A stretch of 21,715 nucleotides of DNA from JAICLL01 sp035252155 (GTDB lineage Bacteria; Planctomycetota; Planctomycetia; Pirellulales; JAICIG01), in assembly GCA_035252155.1 (NCBI GenBank), contig DATFDL010000333.1, positions 1 to 21,715 of the forward strand, read 5' to 3'. The notes under the pieces are model-generated. The model was not told where the DNA came from, did no database searches, and worked only from the letters and a program-made list of their open reading frames with translations. Below are positions 8,161 to 16,608 of this stretch, piece by piece. Position 1 is the stretch's first letter. Every line of letters starts with the position of its first letter. A program made the position numbers and the translations under genes.

Positions 8161-9450
8161 ATGCCCTCAAGTAGGGATGTGACCGGAGGTCGCCGGGGTG
8201 GAGGCACCACCAAAAAAAATGCCTTCTGTTCGTTCTGTCGCAAAAGCTATCGCGACGTCGGCCCATTGGTCGAGGGGCCCGGCGACGTCTATATCTGTGG
8301 CGAGTGCATCGAGCTCTGCCAATCGATTCTCGACCAAGAACGGCGGCGACGCGGCACCAGCAAGCCGCTATTCAATAAAGTGCCGTCGCCGCGCGAGATT
8401 AAAGCCAAGCTCGACGAGTATGTCATCGGCCAAGAGTCGGCCAAAAAGGTCCTCTCCGTCGCCGTTCACACGCACTATAAGCGGTTGGTGCTTGGCAACG
8501 AAGGTTCCGATGTCGAGATCGACAAGTCGAACATCCTGTTGATCGGGCCGACAGGTTCCGGAAAAACGCTGCTGGCACGTACGCTGGCCCGCATGCTGAA
8601 CGTGCCCTTTGCCATCGGCGACGCCACTACGCTCACCGAGGCGGGCTATGTTGGCGAGGACGTCGAAAACCTGCTGCTCAAGCTGTTGCACGCCGCCGAC
8701 TTCGATTTGGAAAGCGCTCAGCGCGGCGTGCTCTACATCGACGAGATCGACAAGATCGGCAAGACAAGCCAGAACGTGTCGATCACGCGCGACGTGTCGG
8801 GCGAGGGCGTTCAGCAAGCGTTGCTCAAGATGCTCGAAGGCACCATGGCCAACGTCCCGCCGCAGGGCGGACGCAAGCATCCCGAGCAGCAGTACATTCA
8901 GATGGACACGAGCAATATTCTGTTCATTTGCGGGGGCACGTTTGTGGGCATCGAAAAGATCATCGCCAAACGGCTGGGCCGGCGGACGATCGGCTTCGGG
9001 CAGGACGGCACGAACCAGCACAACGAGAGCGACCTGGCGGCGCTGCTACCGCAGGTGACCAGCGACGACGTGCTGGAATTTGGCCTGATACCCGAATTGG
9101 TGGGCCGCCTGCCGGTAACCTCGGCCTTGCAGCCGCTCGACGTCGATTCGCTGGTGCGGGTGCTGCAAGAGCCGCGCAATGCATTGGTGCGCCAGTACCA
9201 AAAACTCTTCGAGATGGAAAGCGCCGAATTGCACTTTACGCAAGAGGCATTGCGGGCCGTGGCCGAACGTGCGCAGGAAAAAGAAACAGGCGCGCGGGGT
9301 CTGCGGTCGATCATCGAAGAGGTGATGCTCGACGTGCTCTTCGACCTGCCCGACCAAGGGGCAGGCAAGCGTTATCTGATCACGCCCGAAGTAGTTCGTG
9401 GGCGGCAGCAAGTCTTTCCGATCGTCGAACCGATTCAAAAGAGCGCGTGA
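8161..9450 (+). CDS. clpX: ATP-dependent Clp protease ATP-binding subunit ClpX
   Basis: 429-residue AAA+ unfoldase (E. coli has 424) that recognises tagged proteins and threads them into the ClpP chamber. The N-terminal zinc-binding domain has four cysteines (C23, C26, C46, C49). Walker A GPTGSGKT is at 129-136, followed by the pore-loop GYVGEDVENLL and Walker B VLYIDEIDKI. An IGF loop for docking on ClpP is present in RRTIGFGQDG. The sensor-2 segment GARGLRSIIEE lies near the C-terminus. The ATG at 8161 is chosen because AAAGGAG lies 5 nt upstream; an in-frame GTG/ATG further 5' lacks this and would add an unusual extension. No clpP is in the window. The gene is followed by a strong terminator and seems to stand alone. 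Confidence 0.97.
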   Translation: MPSSRDVTGGRRGGGTTKKNAFCSFCRKSYRDVGPLVEGPGDVYICGECIELCQSILDQERRRRGTSKPLFNKVPSPREIKAKLDEYVIGQESAKKVLSVAVHTHYKRLVLGNEGSDVEIDKSNILLIGPTGSGKTLLARTLARMLNVPFAIGDATTLTEAGYVGEDVENLLLKLLHAADFDLESAQRGVLYIDEIDKIGKTSQNVSITRDVSGEGVQQALLKMLEGTMANVPPQGGRKHPEQQYIQMDTSNILFICGGTFVGIEKIIAKRLGRRTIGFGQDGTNQHNESDLAALLPQVTSDDVLEFGLIPELVGRLPVTSALQPLDVDSLVRVLQEPRNALVRQYQKLFEMESAELHFTQEALRAVAERAQEKETGARGLRSIIEEVMLDVLFDLPDQGAGKRYLITPEVVRGRQQVFPIVEPIQKSA

Positions 9451-9524
9451 CGTTCAAGCCCGGCTCCGCCTGATGCGTTTTGCCAGGCGCCGTCGGAGGT
9501 CAAGTCGCGTGCTATTCAACGAAG

Positions 9525-9568
9525 CGGGCCCGGGACCGACCTTGGGTTGGTTCCGGGCCCGTTTTTTT
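9525..9568 (+). terminator. Strong intrinsic terminator after clpX
   Basis: A GC-rich inverted repeat begins CGGGCCCGGGACC and returns as GGTTCCGGGCCCG, a stem of about 17 bp with a few G-T or mismatched positions and a short loop. It is followed directly by seven T residues. It lies 75 nt after the clpX stop codon. Confidence 0.85.
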
Positions 9569-9580
9569 CACCCCTCGTAG

Positions 9581-9776
9581 AACGGAATTTTATTCCGTTT
9601 ACCTCCGTGAGAGCCGGCGCCATGATTGGGTCGCGCACGGCGGCAAGGTGGGCCGAGCGAAGCGAGTCACACCGTCAGTCCGAAAAGCGCGTCTATGGCG
9701 ATCATTCCGTCTAGCGCGATGGTCTCGCCGGCCGAGCGGCCCGGCGAGCTAGAGTTGAACGGAGCTCATTCCGTTC
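9581..9776. repeat. Pair of related short palindromes in the clpX-acetyltransferase spacer
   Basis: The perfect 8-bp palindrome AACGGAAT TTT ATTCCGTT is at 9581-9599, and a relative, GAACGGA GCTCA TTCCGTT(C), is at 9757-9776. A lone ATTCCGTC arm lies between them near 9704. They fill much of the roughly 300-nt gene-free stretch 9569-9874. I see no gene in that stretch; the in-frame peptides are arginine-rich and unlike known proteins. Confidence 0.5.
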
Positions 9777-9874
9777 GAGCGATCCATCGCTGCAGAGAAG
9801 AACGAGAAACGGTGTGGCACATTGCCGAATTCACGTCCGCGTGACAAATCAATCTTGTTCTACGACATCGATGT

Positions 9875-11005
9875 GTGACGCGCGGGCCGAACCATATGCC
9901 GCCACTCCTCCATCTCGTTCATCTTCGATCGATCGCCGGGCTCCGGGCGGCCGCGCCACTTTGGGATGATCTCTGGCAGCGCAGCGAAGTGGCCGTTCCC
10001 ACGGCCCGGGCCAAAACGGTCGCTCACTGGCTCGAACGCTTTGCGCCCGCCGCACCGTTTCATGGTTTGGCCGTCGAGCAAAACGGAAATTTTGTGGCAG
10101 CGCTGCCGCTGGTTGCTCGCCGCGGTCGATTCTCGCCGCTGGCCGGGCTGCCCGAGAATCACTGGGGTCTCTGCGGAGATTTGCTGCTCGATCGCAAGAC
10201 CGATAGGGAGGCTGTCTTGCGACTGCTCGACGGCATCAACAGCCTCGCCTGGCCGCTGTTATGGCTGAAGCCCGTACCCTACGAATCGGACCGATGGCGG
10301 GCGTTGCTGGCGGCTGCCCGGCAACGCGGGATAGCCACGCTCACCTCTCACATCGACCGCGTGGGACAAATCGCCGTGCGGGCGACGTGGAGCGAATTCC
10401 AATCGCTCTGGTCGGGCAACCACCGCCGCCAGTTGCGCAAGGCCCGCAAGCGCGCCGAGCTGGCCGGCGACCTGACGCTCGACGTGCATCGCCGATTCGC
10501 CGCCGGCGAGCTAAAGCGACTCTTGCACTTGGGATGCGAAGTGGAAGACCTGAGCTGGAAAGGCGAAGCGGGCACGTCGATTCTGCGCTCACCCGGCATG
10601 TTCGACTGGTATCTCCAACAAACCAGCCAGCTTGCCGAGTGGGGACAATTGCAGCTCACCTTTTTGCGGCACCGCGGGCAACCGATCGCCTTTGAATATG
10701 GCTACTGGGCCAAAGGCGTCTACTATTCGGCGAAGGTCGGCTACGACCCGGCCTATGCTCACTTTTCACCAGGTCAATTGTTGCGTGCGATGCTCTTCGA
10801 GCGGTTCCATGCCGACGGCGAGACGACGCTCGTCGATTTTTGGGGGCCATTGACCGAGGCGACCGCCAAGTGGTGTACGCGCTCCTATGCGGTCGGGCGT
10901 ATCGCGCTCGCCCCCGGCCGGCTCATCAGCCGCCTGGCGTTGGCGGGCGTAGCCGCGGTACGGCCGGCGTGGGCCACGATCCGCGGGCAGCGGTCGGAGG
11001 TCTAA
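9875..11005 (+). CDS. BioF2/FemAB-like GNAT-fold acyltransferase
   Basis: 376 residues from the GTG at 9875, or 369 from the ATG at 9896; no clear ribosome binding site decides between them. The layout matches the CelD/BioF2-like acetyltransferase family (double GNAT fold, related to FemAB peptidyltransferases). The N-terminal half contains FHGLAVEQNGNFVAALPLV and the LPENHWGLCGDLLLD segment. The central part has the typical basic helix GNHRRQLRKARKRAE. The C-terminal half has LTFLRHRGQPIAFEYGYW, then YYSAKVGYDPAYAHFSPGQLL, the cofactor-side strand-helix pattern of this family. Such proteins are often linked to exopolysaccharide or cell-envelope building, but no such genes are adjacent, so the substrate is unknown. 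It converges on the large kinase gene, with 3 nt between the stop codons. Confidence 0.85.
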   Translation: MTRGPNHMPPLLHLVHLRSIAGLRAAAPLWDDLWQRSEVAVPTARAKTVAHWLERFAPAAPFHGLAVEQNGNFVAALPLVARRGRFSPLAGLPENHWGLCGDLLLDRKTDREAVLRLLDGINSLAWPLLWLKPVPYESDRWRALLAAARQRGIATLTSHIDRVGQIAVRATWSEFQSLWSGNHRRQLRKARKRAELAGDLTLDVHRRFAAGELKRLLHLGCEVEDLSWKGEAGTSILRSPGMFDWYLQQTSQLAEWGQLQLTFLRHRGQPIAFEYGYWAKGVYYSAKVGYDPAYAHFSPGQLLRAMLFERFHADGETTLVDFWGPLTEATAKWCTRSYAVGRIALAPGRLISRLALAGVAAVRPAWATIRGQRSEV

Positions 11006-11008
11006 TGC

Positions 11009-14000
11009 CTACTTCCCTTCCTGAACGCAACTGAGGGCCAGGCGGAAGCCAAGGTAGCTGTTGCCGTGGGCCGTGGGCTGGCCGTCCTCGCGGCACGCCG
11101 CCCGGCAGCGCGCGGCGCCGAAGTTCCAGCCGCCGCCCCGGTTCACGCGGACTAGGCCCGTGGGAGCGCCAAGCGGATCGACGGCACCATCCGTGCATCG
11201 ATTATTGTACCAGTCGTGACACCACTCCCAGACGTTGCCGTGGAGGTCGAACAGGCCGCGCGCATTGGGGCGCAATTGCCCGACAGAGTGCGACCATTTC
11301 GCCGAGTTTTCCTGGGACCACGCGTAGTGCGTAACCTGCTCGGCGTCGTTGCCAAACGACCAGGCGGTCAGCGTGCCGCCCCGGCAGGCGATCTCCCACT
11401 CGGCCTCCGTCGGCAATCGAAAACCGTGCTTGCCCAGGTCAAGGGGGTAGTTCGTGGGATGGCCTTCGTCGTCTTGCTCCAGCGAGTCCGGATCGGCGTA
11501 GCATTGCTCGGAATTCTCCATGCCGGCTTGCCGTGTGAGCCAACGGCAATAGCTCACGGCGTCAAACCAGTTCGGGCCGGTCACCGGCTCATCGAGGGCG
11601 AGCTTGCGGCCAGACTGAACCTCAGCGGCCTCGTGCCACTTCGCGCCGCCGAACGGACTAAAGTGTGTCCAGGTGACTTCGCGGTCGCTGATGGCGAAAG
11701 GACGCGTGATCTCGACCTGGTGCCGCCGCTCATCATTTTGATGGTCCGACTCGCCGTCTGGCGAGCCGATCAGGTATTTGCCGGGTGGAAGAACGACGAA
11801 GGTGATGTAAAAAGCCGTGTTCGCTGTACCCTCGGCATTGTCGCTCGCTGGCGCCTCGGGTGGGTGTGGGCTGAACTTGAGTGTAAACCATTCACGCTCA
11901 GGCGAGTACGCGACCGGCGTCTGATCGACTTGTTTGGCCACGTCGGCCTGGCCCCAGTGCCGCAGCAGCCAGCCCGTGGCGCCGTGGATGCCCGAGCTAG
12001 GATCGTGGGCGTGCCATTCCGCGAGCCGGGCCAAAAGGGCCTCGCGCCCGGATTGCGGAAATTCGCCGAGCCTAAATTCCCCCAGTGCGAGCAAAACTCC
12101 GAACAAGGCGCGGTCTGCGAGCGTCCGCGATTTGCCGCTGATGGCTTGGCGGGCTTGGTCAGTGCGATCGAGGCAGGCGAGCAACTCGCTCGGCAAAACG
12201 CCCCGTGCGCGAGCGCCGTGAACAAACTGCGTGAGCGATTCGAGGTCGTCGCTGACGCGCAAGGCGTTGATGGCGGCATCCATTTCGCCCTGGCGCAAGA
12301 GTGCGATAGCCGCGCTCGCGCGCCGCCGGCCCAGTGCTAGGCGCTCAACCTGCGCCATTTCTGCCTGCGGGGCCTCGTTGACCATGCTCGCCAGCGGCCC
12401 GCGCGCGGTGTCGCGGTACTTTTCCAAGGGAGGGAAGAGCTTCAAAAACTGCTCGGGCTGCGCGTCCCCAATGAGATCCACAAGCAATTTAGGATCGTCG
12501 GCGGCATAATCGACCAAAATGTCCGTCGCCAAGGAACGCTCGACGCGTTGCCGGCTGGCATCCCGGCAGACGGCCGACAGTTGCGCGAGCAACTTGCTCC
12601 TCACCGGACGCAGCGCCTCCATCCACAGCGACAAATATACAGCCGGCACCGCCACCAGATCATCGCCGACAGGCCCTTGGGCCGCCGCCCATCGCTCGTT
12701 CTCCGGGTCGTACTTCGCCAATGCCGCCGCGGCTCGCAGACGTTGAAATTCCTTGCCTTTCGGCGGTGCTTCAACTACCGCCCACAGCTTGTCCAGCAAC
12801 CGCTCCTTGTAGGGGACTAGCGCATCTCGAATCACGGGAGTTTCCGGCGGCTGGGCGTCGAGTAGCCGACCATAGACGTAATCGACCTGGCTGGGATCTA
12901 CCGGCAACAGAGCGAGGCTGGCGTGAAGTTGCTGGCGACGATCGTTGTCATGCTCGGCCTGTGCGTAGGCACTCGAAATAAGAGGATCGAGCCACCGACG
13001 ATACGGGGCCATGTCCTCAACGATGCTCGGGACTTCGCTGGTGTTTGCATCGAGAAGCCGATCTCGCAGCGCATGGGCTTGAATCAGGCCGTGGGTTTCA
13101 TACCCACCCCAACCAAGCAGCATGAGCACCACCGAAACCGTCAGCCATCGTTGCGCATGATGGCGCCCCGCTCTGGCCATCATCTTGCGTTGCGGAGGCG
13201 ACCAGTTCTTCTTCACGGTCAGCCAGCGAATTTGAAACCATTGCACAAGCGATGGCAGTTGCCGATTCTCTGGTCGAGCGTTCCAAACGACCGCCCGATC
13301 TACCAGGAGCAGCTCGGCCCGGCCGCGTCGAGTTTCCTTCTGCTTGCGGGTGAGCCAGTCGCGTAGCGACGGCACAAGATAGTCGTGGGTTAGCTGGTAG
13401 TATTTCGCGCCTACTTGCAGCGCGGAGGTGGCAGATTCGTCTTTGCCTTCGGGATCGCTCGGCGTGATGAGGCGAAGTTCGCTGTCGAGGATGCGAACGA
13501 CCTCGTCGAAGTCTTTTCTGCGGTTTGCATAGCCGGATGCCTCGAGCAACTCCTGCTGCGAACGCAGGTGACCCTTGATGTCGGTTCCGGCTGCGGGCAA
13601 AAGGGCTTTTAGAACCGCCTGCGCGGCCTTCCGGTGAAGCTGATGCTGCGGTGGAGCGGTCGAGGCGGTGAAGGTCTCTTCCAGAAAAGTCACGCCGACG
13701 CCTTCGGTGCCACCGACCCCTTCCAGGGTTGCTGGGGTCCACGGCTTCCCTTTAACCATTTCGGCAAATAGAGCCAGCCGCACGGAGACGATCTTTCCCT
13801 TTTGGGCAAGCCCGGCGATTGCTTGTTCGAGGAAGTCTTTTTCGTCGTCGGTGAGCTCGTTCTCGGGCAATGCTCCAAAGGCTCGCCCAAAGGCCGTGAG
13901 TACCTTCTTCGCATGACGAGGATCGAAGAGGTCCACGAGCCAAGAGTTTTCACCGTCGAGAATCCGAAGCTCCAAAGCCTGCATGAACCGGCTCACGGCG

Positions 14001-15604
14001 AGCCAGAAGTCGTCTCTCACCATCACCACCGCCTGCAAACGGTCACCGTCGCATTGGCGCAAGCCTTGTACGAGCTCTGTGTTTTCGTCGTAATGTTTGG
14101 TGTGCAACCATTGCTCAAATTGGTCCACCACTAGCAATACCTTTTGCCTCGGCACCAGGAATCGCCCTTGCCGTAGGGCTGCAAGCGATCCAACGAGCCC
14201 AAGGTTCTTGGGCAAGTCAGGCACATGCCTTCTCAACGCTTTCAGCAACCTCGCCTCAGTCTCCTCGCCCGTCGCCTCGATATACGCCACCGTGATCGAC
14301 GACGCCAATCTCGGCAGCAATCCTGCTTTCACCAACGATGATTTGCCACAACCACTTGGCCCGTAGATGAGACCCACGGAAAAGTTGCTGTCGGCATCAG
14401 TTTCTTCAATCCGTGTCTTCCAAAACCGAATGCTGTCGGGAAGGCCTTCTCGATCTCTTGGCCCCGGCAACAGTTCGAGAAAAAAGTCAGCATCATGCGC
14501 ATCAAAAGATCGCAAGCCTTTGGGCACGATTTTGATGACCGGTTGGCTATCGGACGCGAGTGTGATCACGGGAGTCGTGTGCGGAAACGAAGGCGTCTCC
14601 ACGCCCGGGCCCCGCAAGACGGCCACCAGTTGTTCCGGGGAGAGGCCGGGAGCCGCCGTCGATTCAGGCCCAACGACGGGTTCGGACTGTTGTCTTACGA
14701 CGCTTCCGCCACCCTCGAGATCATTGAGCCAGTATCGAAGGTCTTCGGCCATGTCCTTGGCCGTCGAGTATCGCTCGGAGGCCCGTTTCGCCAGGGCCTT
14801 GAGGCAAATCCGCTCGAGTTCCTTCGGAACGCGGTCATCAAGCTGCCGTGGCGGGCGCGGCTCTAAGGTCGTGATTTGTTCGAAGAGTTCTTCGGTCGAT
14901 TCTCCCTTGAAGGGTCGCTTGCCCGTGAGCAGTTCATAGCAGACCACGCCGAGGCTAAAAATGTCGCTGCGGCCATCGACACGGTGCCCTTCGCCGCGTG
15001 CCTGCTCTGGCGACATATAGGCTGGCGTGCCGGCGTACCGCGGCCCTTTGCCGACATCCTGTTCGCGCAAGGCGAGGCCGAAATCGGCCACGAACGGCTT
15101 GCCAGCTTTGTCGAGCAGGATGTTGTTGGGCTTGATGTCGCGATGCACGATCTCCTGCTGATGGGCAAAGTGCAGCGCCTGGGCCACCGTTGCCAGCAGC
15201 TCGACCGCTTCGTCGAGCGGCAGACGCGATTGCCTCAGGCGCGTGAAAAGGTCGGTGCCGTCGATGTACTTCGAGACCACGAAAACGGGGAACTGCTCCG
15301 TGGTGCCGACATCGTAGACCGGCACGATGTTCGGGTGATCGAGATTGGCCACGGTGCGGGCCTCGGACAAGTACGCTTTGGCGTCGCTCGGTTGGGAAAT
15401 CAATTTGGCGTCTGCCACTTTGATCGCCACGGGACGTTGCAACTGGTCGTCGTAGGCGAGATAGACGAGGCCGAAGCCGCCTTGTCCCAGGATTCTCTGC
15501 ACTCGGTATCGGCCGATTTGGTGCGGAACTGCCTCGGGATCCCGATATTCCTCAGTGGATTTCAAGGCGCCGCGCGACAAGACGGTTTGATAGGGATCGT
15601 GCAT
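11009..15604 (-). CDS. Ser/Thr kinase - STAND NTPase - transmembrane - FGE-like (SUMF1) fusion
   Basis: 1531-residue multidomain signalling protein. The kinase domain (about 33-290) has all key residues: glycine-rich loop GQGGFGLVY at 40-48, K62, HRDIKPNN at 154-161 and DFG at 174-176, followed by GTPAYMSPEQARG. After a linker, an nSTAND1-type NTPase module begins near 365 with RSFDAHDADFFLELLPGP. Its Walker A is GPSGCGKS at 415-422, then KVLLVVDQFEQW as Walker B and VVMVRDDFW. A transmembrane helix at about 820-840 separates this from a helical region and a C-terminal formylglycine-generating-enzyme-like (DUF323) domain from about 1277 (YLIGSPDGE, then FRLPTEAEWEIACRGG, DLHGNVWEWC, GFRLALS). 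The cysteine pair near the end is spaced CRAAC, not the C-x4-C of true FGE, so a binding role is likelier. It may sense an envelope signal and relay it to the kinase (inference). Confidence 0.93.
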   Translation of the reverse strand: MHDPYQTVLSRGALKSTEEYRDPEAVPHQIGRYRVQRILGQGGFGLVYLAYDDQLQRPVAIKVADAKLISQPSDAKAYLSEARTVANLDHPNIVPVYDVGTTEQFPVFVVSKYIDGTDLFTRLRQSRLPLDEAVELLATVAQALHFAHQQEIVHRDIKPNNILLDKAGKPFVADFGLALREQDVGKGPRYAGTPAYMSPEQARGEGHRVDGRSDIFSLGVVCYELLTGKRPFKGESTEELFEQITTLEPRPPRQLDDRVPKELERICLKALAKRASERYSTAKDMAEDLRYWLNDLEGGGSVVRQQSEPVVGPESTAAPGLSPEQLVAVLRGPGVETPSFPHTTPVITLASDSQPVIKIVPKGLRSFDAHDADFFLELLPGPRDREGLPDSIRFWKTRIEETDADSNFSVGLIYGPSGCGKSSLVKAGLLPRLASSITVAYIEATGEETEARLLKALRRHVPDLPKNLGLVGSLAALRQGRFLVPRQKVLLVVDQFEQWLHTKHYDENTELVQGLRQCDGDRLQAVVMVRDDFWLAVSRFMQALELRILDGENSWLVDLFDPRHAKKVLTAFGRAFGALPENELTDDEKDFLEQAIAGLAQKGKIVSVRLALFAEMVKGKPWTPATLEGVGGTEGVGVTFLEETFTASTAPPQHQLHRKAAQAVLKALLPAAGTDIKGHLRSQQELLEASGYANRRKDFDEVVRILDSELRLITPSDPEGKDESATSALQVGAKYYQLTHDYLVPSLRDWLTRKQKETRRGRAELLLVDRAVVWNARPENRQLPSLVQWFQIRWLTVKKNWSPPQRKMMARAGRHHAQRWLTVSVVLMLLGWGGYETHGLIQAHALRDRLLDANTSEVPSIVEDMAPYRRWLDPLISSAYAQAEHDNDRRQQLHASLALLPVDPSQVDYVYGRLLDAQPPETPVIRDALVPYKERLLDKLWAVVEAPPKGKEFQRLRAAAALAKYDPENERWAAAQGPVGDDLVAVPAVYLSLWMEALRPVRSKLLAQLSAVCRDASRQRVERSLATDILVDYAADDPKLLVDLIGDAQPEQFLKLFPPLEKYRDTARGPLASMVNEAPQAEMAQVERLALGRRRASAAIALLRQGEMDAAINALRVSDDLESLTQFVHGARARGVLPSELLACLDRTDQARQAISGKSRTLADRALFGVLLALGEFRLGEFPQSGREALLARLAEWHAHDPSSGIHGATGWLLRHWGQADVAKQVDQTPVAYSPEREWFTLKFSPHPPEAPASDNAEGTANTAFYITFVVLPPGKYLIGSPDGESDHQNDERRHQVEITRPFAISDREVTWTHFSPFGGAKWHEAAEVQSGRKLALDEPVTGPNWFDAVSYCRWLTRQAGMENSEQCYADPDSLEQDDEGHPTNYPLDLGKHGFRLPTEAEWEIACRGGTLTAWSFGNDAEQVTHYAWSQENSAKWSHSVGQLRPNARGLFDLHGNVWEWCHDWYNNRCTDGAVDPLGAPTGLVRVNRGGGWNFGAARCRAACREDGQPTAHGNSYLGFRLALSCVQEGK

Positions 15605-15869
15605 GGTTCCTGGCCTTCGTGTGGCCGCCGTACTTCTTGCAGCGGCACGTCGCCCTGGTGATGGCAGGCAAATCTGGCTTTTAAGATATGCCCCGCCGAG
15701 CTCATAAGCAAATCGCAGGGCGCCGGCGGCTCAGCCGACCTCCGCGTCTCAAAACATTTGACTACCGCCCAGTCGCTTGTTACATAGGCACCAAAGGCGG
15801 GTCGCGCCCTTGCGAACAAGGTCCGGCCAAGAATTCGTGGCATGTTGACTTGTTCGGAGGGCCAGTTCC

Positions 15870-16508
15870 ATGGTGCGTCTCGCCTCGTCGTTTTTTCCGC
15901 GGCAGCGGCCCGCCGCGAAGTCCCGCCTGAAGCCATCACGGCGTCGCCGCAGCCGGCACGTCCAGGTCGAATTCTTAGAGCAACGTTCGATGTTGGCCGC
16001 CGGAGTTCTCGACACCACATTTGGCAGCGGCGGAGTCGCATTGACGCCGATCGGAACCGGTAATGCCGACCTCTTCGATATGGCCATTGAGCCTGACGGC
16101 AAACTCGTCGCCGTCGGCCTGGCGCAAGGGCAAGGATATGCCGTCGCGCGCTATAACGCAGACGGGAGCCTCGACACCACGTTCGGCACTTCGGGGACCG
16201 AGATCATCCCCTCTACCGGAAGCGCGCATCGTGTCGCTATCCAGTCCGACGGCAAAATCGTCTTGTCCGGCGACACCAACGGTGCACCAGATCAAACGGT
16301 CGTCGTTCGCTTGACTGATTCAGGCGCCCTCGACTCGACGTTCGGTACGGCAGGGAAAGTTACCGTCGGTACCGGGGGCGGCAGCGCGCTGGCAATCGAC
16401 CCCAGCGGAAGGATTATCGTGGCGGGCGGTGGGACCGGCATCACGAGACTGAACTCCGATGGCACGCTCGACACGACGTTCGGTATAATGGGGAAGAAAA
16501 TGGGATAA
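15870..16508 (+). CDS. Secreted delta-60 repeat protein, 3' end lost
   Basis: The N-terminus is very basic and contains VEFLEQRSMLAAG at about 33-45, a variant of the planctomycetal LEPR-type leader found on large exported proteins. Four delta-60 (TIGR02608-type) repeats follow, each marked by LD(T/S)TFG at residues 47, 101, 154 and 200, and each joined to a 'SDGKIVLSG' or 'PDGKLVAVG' strand. Proteins of this family usually have many more repeats and form beta-propeller-like domains. The frame ends in FGIMGKKMG at a TAA that lies inside a palindromic element at 16492-16512, so the last residues are element-derived and the rest of the gene is missing. A ribosome binding site GGAGG lies 9 nt before the ATG. 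The 265-nt spacer to the divergent kinase gene shows no other recognisable feature. It is probably non-functional. Confidence 0.8.
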   Translation: MVRLASSFFPRQRPAAKSRLKPSRRRRSRHVQVEFLEQRSMLAAGVLDTTFGSGGVALTPIGTGNADLFDMAIEPDGKLVAVGLAQGQGYAVARYNADGSLDTTFGTSGTEIIPSTGSAHRVAIQSDGKIVLSGDTNGAPDQTVVVRLTDSGALDSTFGTAGKVTVGTGGGSALAIDPSGRIIVAGGGTGITRLNSDGTLDTTFGIMGKKMG

Positions 16509-16534
16509 GTCCAATAATGAATTCGCTAATGGGA
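16492..16534. repeat. Left part of a palindromic element split by the group II intron
   Basis: The outer arm GGAAGAAA (16492-16499) and inner arm GGGATAAGTCC (16502-16512) are followed by a 19-nt loop and GGA (16532-16534). The matching right part, CTTATCCC and TTTCTTCC, is at 18461-18477 beyond the intron. Joined, they form a hairpin with a perfect 11-bp inner stem and an 8-bp outer stem separated by a small internal loop (2 nt against 1). The element lies within the former delta-60 reading frame. Confidence 0.85.
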
Positions 16535-16573
16535 ATCGCGGTAGGGATGGCCCTTTCGGGCCACCCCCCGCAC

Positions 16574-16608
16574 AGACCCGTACGTGAAGGATTACCTCAT
16601 ACGGTTCT
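16574..16608 (-). ncRNA. Group II intron domain V
   Basis: The 35-nt hairpin with arms AGAACCGTA and TACGGGTCT is the catalytic core of the ribozyme. The stop codon of the intron-encoded RT (TGA at 16597-16599) lies inside it, so the coding sequence and the ribozyme core overlap. Confidence 0.85.

Noticed and set aside
8368..9021. 217-codon minus-strand open frame
   Set aside because: It lies wholly antisense to the well-supported clpX gene and has no family features.
11030..11800. True formylglycine-generating activity of the kinase fusion's C-terminal domain
   Set aside because: The late cysteines are spaced CRAAC and do not match the C-x4-C pair of catalytic FGE, and no sulfatase gene is nearby.
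15605..15869. Divergent promoter between the fusion kinase and the delta-60 gene
   Set aside because: I could not find a convincing pair of -35 and -10 boxes on either strand, so no site is reported.
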